Of a stretch of 64,000 bases of DNA, positions 41,641-50,965 are shown one piece after another. Within the stretch, counting starts at the first letter, position 1, and every line of letters starts with the position of its first letter. This DNA is from JAGTRP01 sp035255045 (GTDB lineage Bacteria > Pseudomonadota > Gammaproteobacteria > Burkholderiales > Rhodocyclaceae): contig DATFAA010000054.1 in the NCBI GenBank assembly GCA_035255045.1, positions 1-64,000 on the forward strand, read 5' to 3'. The notes under the pieces were generated by a model, which searched no databases, was not told the origin of the DNA, and saw nothing but the letters and a program-made list of their open reading frames with translations. A program made the position numbers and the translations under genes.

Positions 41641-43173
41641 TCAGGCCAGGAACAGCTTGTAGGCCGGGTTCTCGGTCTCGTCCCAGTGGGCGTAGCCCAG
41701 GTTCTTCAGGAAGCTGCGGAACTTGCCCATATCATCGGGCGGCACCTGCATCCCCACCAGCACCCGGCCGGAGTCGGCGCCGTGGTTGCGGTAATGGAAG
41801 AGGCTGATGTTCCAGTTGGTGCTCATCTGGTTCAGGAAATTCATGAGGGCGCCGGGCCGCTCCGGAAATTCGAAGCGGTAGATGATCTCGTGGTCCGCCT
41901 TGGGGGCGTGGCCGCCCACCATGTGGCGGATGTGGAGCTTGGCCATCTCGTCGTCGGTGAGGTCGAGGGTGGCGTAGTCATGCTTCTTGAGCTGCTCCAC
42001 CAGCTTGGTGGACTCGGCCCGGTTCGCCACCTGGACGCCGACGAAGACGTGGGCTTCCCGGTCGTCGTGGAAGCGGTAGTTGAATTCGGTGATGCTGCGC
42101 TGGCCGATGAGGGACAGGAACTTCTTGTAGGCCCCCGGCTTCTCCGGCAGGGTCACCGCCAGCACCGCCTCCCGCTGCTCGCCCACCTCGGCCCGCTCGG
42201 CGACGAAGCGCAGGCGGTCGAAATTCATGTTGGCGCCGGAGGTGACGGCGATCAGGTTCTTGTCCTTGAGCTTGTGCTGGCGGGCGTACTCCTTGGCGCC
42301 GGCCACCGCCAAGGCGCCGGAGGGCTCCAGGATGGAGCGGGTGTCCTCGAAGACATCCTTGATGGCGGCGCAGATGGCATCGGTGTCCACCAGGATGATG
42401 TCGTCCAGGTACTCCCGGCACAGGCGGAAGGTTTCCTCGCCGACGTATTTCACCGCCGTGCCGTCGGCGAAGAGGCCCACCTGGTCCAGCCGCACCCGGC
42501 GGCCGGCCTTGATGGAGCGGGCCATGGCGTCGGCGTCGAAGGTCTCGACGCCGATGACCTTGACCTCGGGCCGCACCCGCTTGACGTAGGCCGCCACCCC
42601 GGCCGCCAGGCCGCCCCCGCCGATGGCGCAGAAGATGGCGTGGATGGGGCCGTCGTGGCGGGAATGCTGGCGCAGGATCTCGAGGCCGATGGTGCCCTGG
42701 CCGGCGATCACGTCCGGGTCGTCGAAGGGGTGGACGAAGGTCAGCTTCTCGGCCTTCTCCAGCTCCACGGCGTGGGCATAGGCCTCGTCGAAGGAATCGC
42801 CGGCCAGCACCACTTCGCCGCCCCGGCTCTTGACCGCGTCGACCTTGATGCCCGGGGTGGTGGTGGGCATGACGATGACCGCCCGGCAGCCGATCTTGGC
42901 CGCCGACAGGGCGACGCCCTGGGCGTGGTTGCCGGCGGAGGCGCAGATGACGCCGCGCTTGAGCTTGTCGGCCGAGAGGCTGGCGATCTTGTTGTAGGCG
43001 CCCCGGAGCTTGAAGGAGAACACCGGCTGCATGTCCTCGCGCTTCAGGATGATGCGGTTGTGCGCCCGGGCGGAGATGTTGGCGGCCAGTTCGAGGGGCG
43101 ATTCCACAGCCACGTCGTAAACCTGTGCGTTGAGGATTTTTTGGAGATAATCCGGGTGCATGGTGCGATTCAT
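41641..43173 (-). CDS. ilvA: Biosynthetic threonine deaminase
   Basis: 510 residues. First step of isoleucine biosynthesis: threonine to 2-oxobutyrate and ammonia. PLP lysine K55 in FSFKLRGAY, followed by the catalytic domain to about 330, then two ACT-like regulatory domains with DREAHVFVGVQV and MNFLNQMSTNWNISLFHYRNHG, which bind isoleucine or valine. Start ATG at 43173; a second ATG four codons in (MHPDYLQKIL) is at least as likely. It is divergent from the YqaA-type gene with 24 bases between starts. Confidence 0.95.
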   Translation of the reverse strand: MNRTMHPDYLQKILNAQVYDVAVESPLELAANISARAHNRIILKREDMQPVFSFKLRGAYNKIASLSADKLKRGVICASAGNHAQGVALSAAKIGCRAVIVMPTTTPGIKVDAVKSRGGEVVLAGDSFDEAYAHAVELEKAEKLTFVHPFDDPDVIAGQGTIGLEILRQHSRHDGPIHAIFCAIGGGGLAAGVAAYVKRVRPEVKVIGVETFDADAMARSIKAGRRVRLDQVGLFADGTAVKYVGEETFRLCREYLDDIILVDTDAICAAIKDVFEDTRSILEPSGALAVAGAKEYARQHKLKDKNLIAVTSGANMNFDRLRFVAERAEVGEQREAVLAVTLPEKPGAYKKFLSLIGQRSITEFNYRFHDDREAHVFVGVQVANRAESTKLVEQLKKHDYATLDLTDDEMAKLHIRHMVGGHAPKADHEIIYRFEFPERPGALMNFLNQMSTNWNISLFHYRNHGADSGRVLVGMQVPPDDMGKFRSFLKNLGYAHWDETENPAYKLFLA

Positions 43174-43197
43174 TTAGGCAAAACAGGATTCTAAAGG

Positions 43198-43614
43198 GTG
43201 GAGTGGCTTGACGTCACGGCCGAAACAGGCCTCTGGGGCCTGCTGGCCGCCAGCTTTCTTTCGGCCACGGTGCTGCCCGGCGGCTCGGAGGCCCTCTTCT
43301 GGCTCTTCCTGCGCCAGCATCCGGCGGAACTGTGGCCGGCCCTCGCCCTGGTCACCCTGGGCAATACCGCCGGCGCCATGACCTCCTGGTGGGGCGGCCG
43401 GGCCCTGCCCCGCTGGCGGAAGCTGGAGAACCTGCCCCACCGGGACAAGGTGGAGCGCTGGGGCAGCCCCATCCTGCTCCTGGCCTGGCTGCCCATCGTC
43501 GGCGACGCCCTGTGCGTGGCGGCCGGCTGGCTGCGGCTGCACTGGCTACCCTGCTGCCTGTTCATGGCGGTCGGAAAATTCCTGCGCTACTGGCTCGTGG
43601 CGCAGGCTACATAG
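43198..43614 (+). CDS. YqaA-type small membrane protein (DedA-like/SNARE-associated)
   Basis: 138 residues with an amphipathic N-terminus and three or four hydrophobic segments. The pattern ATVLPGGSEALFWLFL, LGNTAGAMTSWWGGR and LLLAWLPIVGDALCVAAGW is typical of the YqaA/DedA-related family, members of which resemble lipid scramblases. Start GTG at 43198. It is divergent from ilvA with only 24 bases between, so their promoters must overlap each other's 5' ends. Confidence 0.85.
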   Translation: MEWLDVTAETGLWGLLAASFLSATVLPGGSEALFWLFLRQHPAELWPALALVTLGNTAGAMTSWWGGRALPRWRKLENLPHRDKVERWGSPILLLAWLPIVGDALCVAAGWLRLHWLPCCLFMAVGKFLRYWLVAQAT

Positions 43615-43711
43615 AAGACCTGAACTTTAACTACAGTCCGGAGTCTATGTGGGTCCTCGTGTTGCGCCGCAATACGATAAAATCACCGTTTTGAGGTACC
43701 CGGCTGCCGCC

Positions 43712-46700
43712 ATGACTGCCCGCCTGCGCGAAATCCCCTACAACTACACGTCCTTTTCCGATCGTGAGATCGTCATCCGACTCCTGGGCGCCGATAACTG
43801 GCGCATCCTGGACGAACTGAGGACCGAGCGGGTCACCGGCCGCTCCGCCCGCATGCTCTACGAGGTCCTGGGGGACATCTGGGTGGTGCAGCGCAATCCC
43901 TACCTGGAGGACGACCTGCTGGCCAACCGGGAACGCCGGGATGCCCTGGTGGAGGCCCTGCGTCACCGCCTGCGGGAAGTGGAGAAGCGCCGGGAAGCCA
44001 CCCAGGGCGAGGACCCGGAGCGGGCCGCCAAGGTCAAGCGCCTGACAGCGGCGGCCCACGAAGCGGTGGACCGCTTCGCCGCCCACTTCGGCAAGACCCT
44101 GGAGCTGCGCCGCAAGGTCCAGCGCGTCCTCAGTCGGCACACCCGCAAGGACAACATCTGCTTCGACGGCCTCTCCCGGGTGTCCCACGTCACCGATGCC
44201 ACCGACTGGCGGGTCGAATACCCCTTCGTGGTCCTCACCCCGGATACCGAGGAGGAGATCGGCCACCTGGTGCGGGGCTGCATCGAGGCCGGCCTCACCA
44301 TCATCCCCCGGGGCGGCGGCACCGGCTACACCGGCGGCGCCGTGCCCCTGTCGCCCTATTCGGCGGTGATCAACACCGAGAAGCTGATCGGCATCGGCCC
44401 GGTGGAGGAAATGGTCCTGCCCGGCCACGACCAGCCCTACGCCACCATCCGCACCAGTGCCGGCGTGGTCACCGACCGGGTGTCCGAAGCCGCCGCCCTG
44501 GCCGGCCGCGTCTTCGCCGTGGACCCGACCTCAGCCAGCGCCTCCTGCATCGGCGGCAACATCGCCATGAACGCCGGCGGCAAGAAGGCCGTCCTCTGGG
44601 GCACCGCCCTGGACAACCTGGCCTGGTGGAAGATGGTCACCCCGGACGGCAACTGGCTGGAGGTGGAGCGCCTGAACCACAACTTCGGCAAGATCCACGA
44701 GCAGGAAAAGGTGGAATTCCGCTTGAAGCGCTTCGACCCTGCCGGCAAGAAGCTGTTGTCCGAGGAAATCCTCGCCTTGTCCGGCACCGCCTGCCGCAAG
44801 GTCGGCCTCGGCAAGGACGTCACCGACAAGTTCCTGGGGGGCGTGCCCGGCGTCCAGAAGGAGGGCACCGACGGCATTATCGTCGCCGCCCGCTGGGTGC
44901 TGCACAAGATGCCGCCCATCACCCGCACCGTCTGCCTGGAATTCTTCGGCCAGGTGCGGGAGGCCGTGCCGGCCATCGTCGAGATCACCGACTACTTCAA
45001 GCCGGGCGGCGCCGGCCATGCCGCCGGCGTCCAGCTCGCCGGCCTCGAGCACCTGGACGAGCGCTACGTCAAGGCCGTCGGCTACGCCACCAAGGCCAAG
45101 CGCCACGGCCGCCCGAAGATGGTGCTGATCGGCGACCTGGTGGGCCATGACGAAAATGCCGTCATGGCGGCCGCCAGCGAAGTGGTGCGCATGTGCAACG
45201 TGCGGGCCGCCGAAGGCTTCGTCGCCGTCACCCCGGAGACCCGCAAGAAGTTCTGGCTGGACCGCTCCCGCACCGCCGCCATCTCCCGCCACACCAACGC
45301 CTTCAAGGTGAACGAGGATGTGGTGATCCCCCTGCCCCGCATGGGCGACTACTGCGACGGCATCGAGCGCATCAACATCGAGCTTTCCATCCGCAACAAG
45401 CTCGACCTGTGCGACGCCCTGGGCGAATTCCTGGCCGGCGAGCTGCCCCTGCACGCCGGCGATGTCGCCCTGGACAAGGACGTCATCATCGGCGACCGCC
45501 GTCAGGCGGCCCTGGACACGGTGGCCGCGGTGCGCGCCCGCTGGCAGTGGCTCCTGGACAACCTGGACCTGCCCTTGGCCGAGGCCGAGGCCCGCTTCGC
45601 CGAGCTCGGCATCCAGGCCGGGCCGCTCACCAACCGGGCGGCCGAGCCCCGCCTCTTCCACCGCCTCCAGGACTATTCGGTGCGGGTGTCCTGGAAGAAG
45701 GAACTGCTGCCCCAGCTCGAGACCATTTTCGACGGCGGCTTCTACCGGCCCATCCTGGAGCGCATCGAGGCCCTGCACAAGGAAGTCCTGCGCGGCCGGG
45801 TCTTCGTCGCCCTGCACATGCACGCCGGCGACGGCAACGTCCATACCAACATCCCGGTCAACTCGGACAATTACCAGATGCTGCAGACGGCCAACCGGGC
45901 CGTGGAGCGCATCATGCACCTGGCCCGCTCCCTGGACGGCGTCATCTCCGGCGAGCACGGCATCGGCATCACCAAGCTGGAATTCCTGTCGGAGGAGGAG
46001 ATCGCCCCCTTCCGCGCCTACAAGCAGAAGGTGGACCCGGAGGGCCGCTTCAACCGGGGCAAGCTCATGCCCGGCGGCGACCTCACCAACGCCTATACGC
46101 CGTCCTTCTCCCTCCTGGGCACCGAGTCCCTGATCATGGAGCAGTCCGAAATCGGGCGCATCTCCAACATGATCAAGGACTGCCTGCGCTGCGGCAAATG
46201 CAAGCCGGTGTGCTCGACCCACGTGCCCCAGGCCAACCTGCTTTACTCGCCGCGCAACAAGATCCTCGGCACCTCGCTGCTGATCGAGGCTTTCCTCTAC
46301 GAGGAGCAGACCCGGCGCGGCATCTCCCTGCAGCACTTCGACGAGTTCAACGACATCGGCGACCACTGCACGGTCTGCCACCGCTGCGTCAAGCCCTGCC
46401 CGGTGGACATCGACTTCGGCGATGTCACCGTGGCCATGCGCAACTTCCTCCAGAAGCAGGGCAAGAAGCGCTTCTCGCCGGGGACCGCCGTCTCCATGGC
46501 CTTCCTGTCCCTGAAGGACCCGGCCTCCATCAAGCTCATGCGGGCCGGCATGATGAACTTCGGCTTCAAGGCCCAGCGCCTGGCCTACCGCATGGCCAGC
46601 ACCCTGGGCATGGTCAAGGAGACCCGCCGCCATCCGCCGGCGACGGTGGGCCGGCCGACGGTGAAGACCCAGGTCATCCACTTCATGAACCGGCCGATGC

Positions 46701-47590
46701 CGGGCAACCTGCCCAAGCGCACTTCCCGCGCCCTCCTCGACATCGAGGACGATACCGTCATCCCGGTCATCCGCAATCCCCGCAAGACCACCGAGGAGTC
46801 GGATGCCGTCTTCTACTTCCCGGGCTGCGGTTCCGAGCGGCTGTTCTCCCAGGTCGGGCTCGCCACCCAGGCCATGCTCTACGAGATCGGGGCCACCACC
46901 GTGCTGCCGCCGGGCTACCTGTGCTGCGGCTATCCCCAGACGGCGGCCGGGGACGACGACAAGGGCCAGAAGATCACCACCGACAACCGGGTGCTCTTCC
47001 ACCGGGTGGCCAATACCCTCAACTACCTGGACATCAAGACGGTGATCGTCTCCTGCGGCACCTGCATGGACCAGCTCCAGAAGTACGAATTCGAGCGCAT
47101 CTTCCCGGGCTGCCGCCTCCTCGACATCCACGAGTACCTGCTGGAGAAGGGCGTCAAGCTGGAGGGGGTGAACGGCACCCGCTACATGTACCACGACCCC
47201 TGCCACAGCCCCATGAAGAGCTACGCGCCCCTGCAGGTGGCCAACCAGCTCATGGGCCAGAAGGTGCCCCTGTCCGACCGCTGCTGCGGCGATTCGGGCT
47301 CCTTCGCCTACTCCCGGCCGGATATCGCCACCCAGGTGAAATTCCGCAAGCAGCAGGAGATCGAGAAGGGCGTCGACGAACTGCGGGCCGACGGCTTCCA
47401 GGGCGACGTCAAGATCCTGACCTCCTGCCCGGCCTGCCTCCAGGGCCTGACCCGTTACGAGGACGACGCCGGCGGCAACAAAGCCGACTACATCGTGGTG
47501 GAAATGGCCCGGCACCTGATGGGCGAGAACTGGATGGCGGACTACGTCGCCAAGGCCAACAGCGGCGGCATCGAAAGGGTGCTGCTGTAA
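43712..47590 (+). CDS. Large FAD/FMN-binding and iron-sulfur oxidoreductase (DUF3683, GlcD-GlcF-like)
   Basis: 1292 residues in one chain. An N-terminal DUF3683 region (about 1-165) is followed by a vanillyl-alcohol-oxidase type FAD domain (VLTPDTEEEIGHLV, PRGGGTGYTGG near 199-209), an FAD-oxidase C-terminal domain with ALHMHAGDGNVHTNIP and GEHGIG, two [4Fe-4S] motifs (C824-x2-C-x2-C-x3-C834 in CLRCGKCKPVC and C886-x2-C-x2-C-x3-C896 in CTVCHRCVKPC), and two CCG domains (PGCGSERLF with GYLCCGYP; DPCHSPMKSY with RCCGDSG). It combines the parts of GlcD/D-lactate dehydrogenase and GlcF/LldE. It probably oxidises a D-2-hydroxyacid and passes electrons to quinone; the substrate is unknown. Start ATG at 43712. 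It ends at a strong terminator. Confidence 0.93.
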   Translation: MTARLREIPYNYTSFSDREIVIRLLGADNWRILDELRTERVTGRSARMLYEVLGDIWVVQRNPYLEDDLLANRERRDALVEALRHRLREVEKRREATQGEDPERAAKVKRLTAAAHEAVDRFAAHFGKTLELRRKVQRVLSRHTRKDNICFDGLSRVSHVTDATDWRVEYPFVVLTPDTEEEIGHLVRGCIEAGLTIIPRGGGTGYTGGAVPLSPYSAVINTEKLIGIGPVEEMVLPGHDQPYATIRTSAGVVTDRVSEAAALAGRVFAVDPTSASASCIGGNIAMNAGGKKAVLWGTALDNLAWWKMVTPDGNWLEVERLNHNFGKIHEQEKVEFRLKRFDPAGKKLLSEEILALSGTACRKVGLGKDVTDKFLGGVPGVQKEGTDGIIVAARWVLHKMPPITRTVCLEFFGQVREAVPAIVEITDYFKPGGAGHAAGVQLAGLEHLDERYVKAVGYATKAKRHGRPKMVLIGDLVGHDENAVMAAASEVVRMCNVRAAEGFVAVTPETRKKFWLDRSRTAAISRHTNAFKVNEDVVIPLPRMGDYCDGIERINIELSIRNKLDLCDALGEFLAGELPLHAGDVALDKDVIIGDRRQAALDTVAAVRARWQWLLDNLDLPLAEAEARFAELGIQAGPLTNRAAEPRLFHRLQDYSVRVSWKKELLPQLETIFDGGFYRPILERIEALHKEVLRGRVFVALHMHAGDGNVHTNIPVNSDNYQMLQTANRAVERIMHLARSLDGVISGEHGIGITKLEFLSEEEIAPFRAYKQKVDPEGRFNRGKLMPGGDLTNAYTPSFSLLGTESLIMEQSEIGRISNMIKDCLRCGKCKPVCSTHVPQANLLYSPRNKILGTSLLIEAFLYEEQTRRGISLQHFDEFNDIGDHCTVCHRCVKPCPVDIDFGDVTVAMRNFLQKQGKKRFSPGTAVSMAFLSLKDPASIKLMRAGMMNFGFKAQRLAYRMASTLGMVKETRRHPPATVGRPTVKTQVIHFMNRPMPGNLPKRTSRALLDIEDDTVIPVIRNPRKTTEESDAVFYFPGCGSERLFSQVGLATQAMLYEIGATTVLPPGYLCCGYPQTAAGDDDKGQKITTDNRVLFHRVANTLNYLDIKTVIVSCGTCMDQLQKYEFERIFPGCRLLDIHEYLLEKGVKLEGVNGTRYMYHDPCHSPMKSYAPLQVANQLMGQKVPLSDRCCGDSGSFAYSRPDIATQVKFRKQQEIEKGVDELRADGFQGDVKILTSCPACLQGLTRYEDDAGGNKADYIVVEMARHLMGENWMADYVAKANSGGIERVLL

Positions 47591-47595
47591 GAGAC

Positions 47596-47624
47596 AAGGG
47601 GGCGGCGACGCCCCCTTAGTTTTT
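47596..47624 (+). terminator. Intrinsic terminator of the large oxidoreductase gene
   Basis: Arms AAGGGGGCG and CGCCCCCTT (9 bp, perfect) around a GCGA tetraloop, then AGTTTTT. It begins 6 bases after the stop codon. Confidence 0.9.
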
Positions 47625-47669
47625 CTGCCGCCGGCCGGCTGCAATCTTTCAACGACAAGAGAGGATCAG

Positions 47670-48092
47670 ATGGCTGCATGCGAGTTGTGTTCCACCCCCG
47701 GGGGTGCGGTGCTTTGGCAATCGGCGGACTGCCGCGTGGTGCGGGTCGCCGATCCCCACTACCCCGGCTTCTGCCGGGTCATCTGGCAGGACCATGTGCG
47801 GGAGATGACCGACCTGTCCGCGGACCAGCGCCAGTACCTGATGGGTGTCGTCTTCGCCGTCGAAGCGGTGGTGCGGGACCTGTTCCAGCCGGACAAGGTG
47901 AATGTGGCCAGTCTCGGCAACATGACGCCCCATGTGCACTGGCACGTCATTCCCCGCTGGCGGGACGACCGCCACTTCCCGGAACCCATCTGGGGCAAGG
48001 TCCAGCGCGAGGGGGATGGCCCCCGTCCCGCCGTCGACGACGGCGAGTTGCAGGCGGCCCTGGCTCGTGTATTGTCTCCGTATGCCAAGTGA
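47670..48092 (+). CDS. HIT family hydrolase/transferase
   Basis: 140 residues. Nucleotide-binding HIT domain; the catalytic motif is HVHWHVIPRW (His88, His90, His92). Two cysteines CELC near residue 4-7 may bind zinc, as in several HIT proteins. Start ATG at 47670 with AGAGGA upstream. Likely hydrolyses AMP-lysine, Ap4A or ADP-type compounds; which one cannot be told. It lies 13 bases upstream of the unassigned 533-residue gene, so both are probably one unit. Confidence 0.9.
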   Translation: MAACELCSTPGGAVLWQSADCRVVRVADPHYPGFCRVIWQDHVREMTDLSADQRQYLMGVVFAVEAVVRDLFQPDKVNVASLGNMTPHVHWHVIPRWRDDRHFPEPIWGKVQREGDGPRPAVDDGELQAALARVLSPYAK

Positions 48093-48105
48093 CTGGAGAT
48101 GAGCC

Positions 48106-49707
48106 GTGGATTCCCTCTTTGCCGTGCCGCTGCTGAGCTTCCCGGATTTCCAGGCGGGGGCGGGCTACGTGGCGCGCCTGCCCCTGGCCAACCCGGCCGC
48201 GGCGGAAGAGCAGATCGGCCAGTTCCTCGACAGCCTGCTGGCGGCGCCGCCTGAACAGGGCGACCTGCTGGCCCTCCTGGAGGAATTGCGGGGCCCCCTG
48301 GCCCTGGTGGCGGGGGAAATGGGCCGGCGCTACCACGGCAAGCCGCTGGTCCTGGGGGAAATGGAGGAAAGGGCTTTCCAGCGGGTGGTGCTGACCTGGC
48401 GCAAGCTGCGCAAGGCCTACGCCCGCTGCCTGGCCGGCGTCAAAACCGTGGCGGGGGATGCCGAAGCCGGGCGCCGGCTGGCGACCCTCCTGCAGCGCTG
48501 CCTCCATTGCACCGGCGCCGTCATCCTGGAGCATTACCGGGCCCGCCGGGAGCTGCCGCCCGGGCTCTGGCGGGAATTCCACGCCTACTACCGGGCCGCC
48601 GAGACGAGGGGCGTTGCCACCATCCCGGTGGCGGACGGCATTACCGGCGAGGAACGGACCACCGACTGCACGGCGGCCTATGGGGCCGTTCTCCTGGCGG
48701 ACCTGGCCGGCCCCTACAGCCGCAGCGTCCGGGACATCGACCTGATCGGGCGCTGGGCCGCCCTGTGGGCGCCCCTGGTGCGGGTGCTGCCCCTGGCGGA
48801 CGGCGGGCACCGCGCCCACTACGTGCTGGAACCGGACGGGGACAGCGGCCTCCACCCCGCCGACCCGGCAAGCCCGCCCCGGGCCGGCGCCCGCTGCCTG
48901 GATACTTCCAGCCTGGCCCGCCAAGTCAAACAGGTCCTGGAGCAGCTGCGCCAGAAGGTGCCGGCTTCCCGCCTCGGGCTGGGGGACGAGCCGTCGAGCC
49001 ATGCCCGCGGGCTCCTGGAGCAGCTGGTACGGCCCTGGAGCCAGGCCGGGGCGGCCCGCAAGTTCCGGCGCTTCGCCGCCTCGGGGACGGCCCGGGTCTG
49101 CGTCGGCTTCGAGTCCATCCACTTCTTCGTCAGCGGCCGCCCCTTCGAGCAGCCGGAAGTGGCCAAGACCTATTCCCGGGGCGAGTTCAACCTTCTCTTC
49201 TCCGCCCGGGAACTGGCCGTCCCCGGGCAGCGGCCGGTCATCCGCTCCCAGGACGACTACCCGGCCGACCAATGGGAAGTCGTCAACCATTCGGCCAACG
49301 GCTTTCGCCTTGCCCGCACCTCGGTGGGGCAGAAGATGGGCCACGGCCAACTCCTCGCCCTCTGTCCCCACGACGGCGAACGCTTTTTGCTGGCCCGGGC
49401 CAGTTGGCTCATGCAGGACCGGGGCGGCGGGCTGGTGGCGGGGGTGTCGGTGCTGCCCGGCCTGCCTACCGGCGTGGCGGTACGGGTCAGCGGCGAGCCC
49501 CGGGACAGTGGCCGGCCGTTCGTGCGGGGCTTCGTGCTGTCGCCGGTGGCCAATGTCGCCGAGCACGGATCCATCGTCCTGCCCCTGGGCACCTACCAGG
49601 CCAGCCGGATCTTCGACATCTACGCCGACGGCTTCTGGCAGGTGCGGCTCAGGAACATCCTGGAGCGAGGCAGCGACTTCGAACGGGTCAGTTTTGAAAC
49701 CGTTTGA
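48106..49707 (+). CDS. Protein of unknown function, possible C-terminal PilZ-like segment
   Basis: 533 residues; I do not recognise it. No signal peptide or membrane helix; N-terminal 270 residues are mostly helical. Around 385-460 a beta-rich stretch (QWEVVNHSANGFRL then GQKMGHGQLLALCP and RASWLMQD) has the (D/N)-x-S-x-x-G-x-x-L spacing of PilZ domains, but the arginine motif RxxxR is not obvious. That makes a c-di-GMP role only a suggestion. Start GTG at 48106 with GGAG upstream. It follows the HIT gene closely. The base composition and codon use look like the rest of the window, so it is not an obvious import. Confidence 0.7.
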   Translation: MDSLFAVPLLSFPDFQAGAGYVARLPLANPAAAEEQIGQFLDSLLAAPPEQGDLLALLEELRGPLALVAGEMGRRYHGKPLVLGEMEERAFQRVVLTWRKLRKAYARCLAGVKTVAGDAEAGRRLATLLQRCLHCTGAVILEHYRARRELPPGLWREFHAYYRAAETRGVATIPVADGITGEERTTDCTAAYGAVLLADLAGPYSRSVRDIDLIGRWAALWAPLVRVLPLADGGHRAHYVLEPDGDSGLHPADPASPPRAGARCLDTSSLARQVKQVLEQLRQKVPASRLGLGDEPSSHARGLLEQLVRPWSQAGAARKFRRFAASGTARVCVGFESIHFFVSGRPFEQPEVAKTYSRGEFNLLFSARELAVPGQRPVIRSQDDYPADQWEVVNHSANGFRLARTSVGQKMGHGQLLALCPHDGERFLLARASWLMQDRGGGLVAGVSVLPGLPTGVAVRVSGEPRDSGRPFVRGFVLSPVANVAEHGSIVLPLGTYQASRIFDIYADGFWQVRLRNILERGSDFERVSFETV

Positions 49708-49778
49708 TCCATCCGGTCTCGAAGCATTATTAGAGTACGTTAAACTAACGCCATAACACTTACACTGGAGGAGACACC

Positions 49779-50201
49779 ATGGCCGGCATCGACAAAGACA
49801 CCCCTATTCCGACGGAAATCAAGCTGCACCAGCAATCCAGGACCCTGGAGCTGGCTTATGAAAGCGGCGAGCGTTTCGAGCTTTCCTGCGAGTTCCTGCG
49901 GGTCTTCACCCCCTCGGCGGAAGCCCGGGGCCACGGGCCCGGCCAGGAGACCATCCAGACGGGCAAGCGCAACGTCACCATCCAGTCGATCGAGCCGGTC
50001 GGCGCCTATGCCCTCCAATTCGTGTTCAGCGACGGCCACGATACGGGCATCTATTCCTGGGACCTCCTTTACAATCTTGGCCTGCATCGGGACGAGCTCT
50101 GGCAGGACTACCTGAAGCTGCTGGAGGCCGAGAAGCTGTCCCGGGATATCGACACCACCTCCCAGCCCGTCATCCATGGCGGCTGCGGAAACCATCACTG
50201 A
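49779..50201 (+). CDS. DUF971 protein (gamma-butyrobetaine hydroxylase N-terminal-like)
   Basis: 140 residues. DUF971 domain with TEIKLHQQSRTLELAYESGERFELSCEFLRV, the VTIQSIEPVGAYALQFVFSDGHDTGIYSWDLLYNLG stretch and a C-terminal HGGCGNHH tail rich in His and Cys, which could bind metal. In betaproteobacteria such a protein regularly precedes ubiE. Start ATG at 49779 with GGAGGAG. Four bases before ubiE, and the gene's function is unknown; a role in iron-sulfur or quinone metabolism is guesswork. Confidence 0.85.
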   Translation: MAGIDKDTPIPTEIKLHQQSRTLELAYESGERFELSCEFLRVFTPSAEARGHGPGQETIQTGKRNVTIQSIEPVGAYALQFVFSDGHDTGIYSWDLLYNLGLHRDELWQDYLKLLEAEKLSRDIDTTSQPVIHGGCGNHH

Positions 50202-50205
50202 GACC

Positions 50206-50943
50206 ATGGCAGACAACAAGACCCATTTTGGCTACGAAACCGTAGCCGAGCAGGAAAAAGCCCGGCGCGTCGCCGATGTATTCGATTCGGTGGCTAGCCG
50301 CTACGACTTGATGAACGACCTGATGTCCGGCGGCATGCACCGCCTGTGGAAGGCCTTCACCATCCAGCGCAGCGGTGTCCGGGAAGGTTCCCGGGTCTTG
50401 GACGTGGCCGGCGGCACTGGCGATCTCTCCCTGGCCTTCGCCAAGAAGGTCGGGAAGAGCGGCCAGGTGTGGCTGACCGACATCAACAACGCCATGCTCA
50501 CCCGCGGCCGGGACCGGCTGCTGGACAAGGGCTACCCGGTGGCGGCGGCCCAATGCGACGCCGAGAAGCTGCCCTTCCCCGACGACTGGTTCGACTGCGT
50601 CACCGTCGCCTTCGGCCTGCGCAACATGACCCACAAGGACAAGGCCCTGGCCGAGATGCGGCGGGTCCTGCGCCCGGGCGGCCGCCTGCTGGTGCTGGAG
50701 TTCTCCCAGATCTGGAAGCCCCTGGCACCCCTCTACGATTTCTATTCCTTCCAGGTCATTCCCCGGGTCGGCAAGCTGGTCACCAACGACGAGGACAGCT
50801 ACCGCTATCTGTCCGAGTCCATCCGGGTCCATCCCGGCCAGGAAGAGCTGAAGGCGATGATGGAACAGGCCGGGCTGGAGAAAGTCGAATACTTCAATTT
50901 GGCCCTGGGGGTGGTTGCACTGCACCGCGGGTACAAGTTCTGA
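50206..50943 (+). CDS. ubiE: Ubiquinone/menaquinone biosynthesis C-methyltransferase
   Basis: 245 residues. SAM-dependent C-methylation in ubiquinone and menaquinone synthesis. SAM motif VLDVAGGTGDLS, then FDSVASRYDLMNDLMSGGMHRLWK at the N-terminus and AFGLRNMTHKDKALAEMRRVLRPGGRLLVLEF, all hallmark. Start ATG at 50206 with MADNKTHFGYETV; ATGs upstream would overlap the DUF971 stop. Its ribosome site is weak, so translation may be coupled to the DUF971 gene four bases upstream. Confidence 0.96.
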   Translation: MADNKTHFGYETVAEQEKARRVADVFDSVASRYDLMNDLMSGGMHRLWKAFTIQRSGVREGSRVLDVAGGTGDLSLAFAKKVGKSGQVWLTDINNAMLTRGRDRLLDKGYPVAAAQCDAEKLPFPDDWFDCVTVAFGLRNMTHKDKALAEMRRVLRPGGRLLVLEFSQIWKPLAPLYDFYSFQVIPRVGKLVTNDEDSYRYLSESIRVHPGQEELKAMMEQAGLEKVEYFNLALGVVALHRGYKF

Positions 50944-50965
50944 TCCGTTCCCCGGAGAAGCAACC

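Noticed and set aside
44531..47644. Long antisense open frame opposite the large oxidoreductase
   Set aside because: Composition of low-complexity Gly/His/Asp repeats with no known motif; complete overlap with a secure gene.
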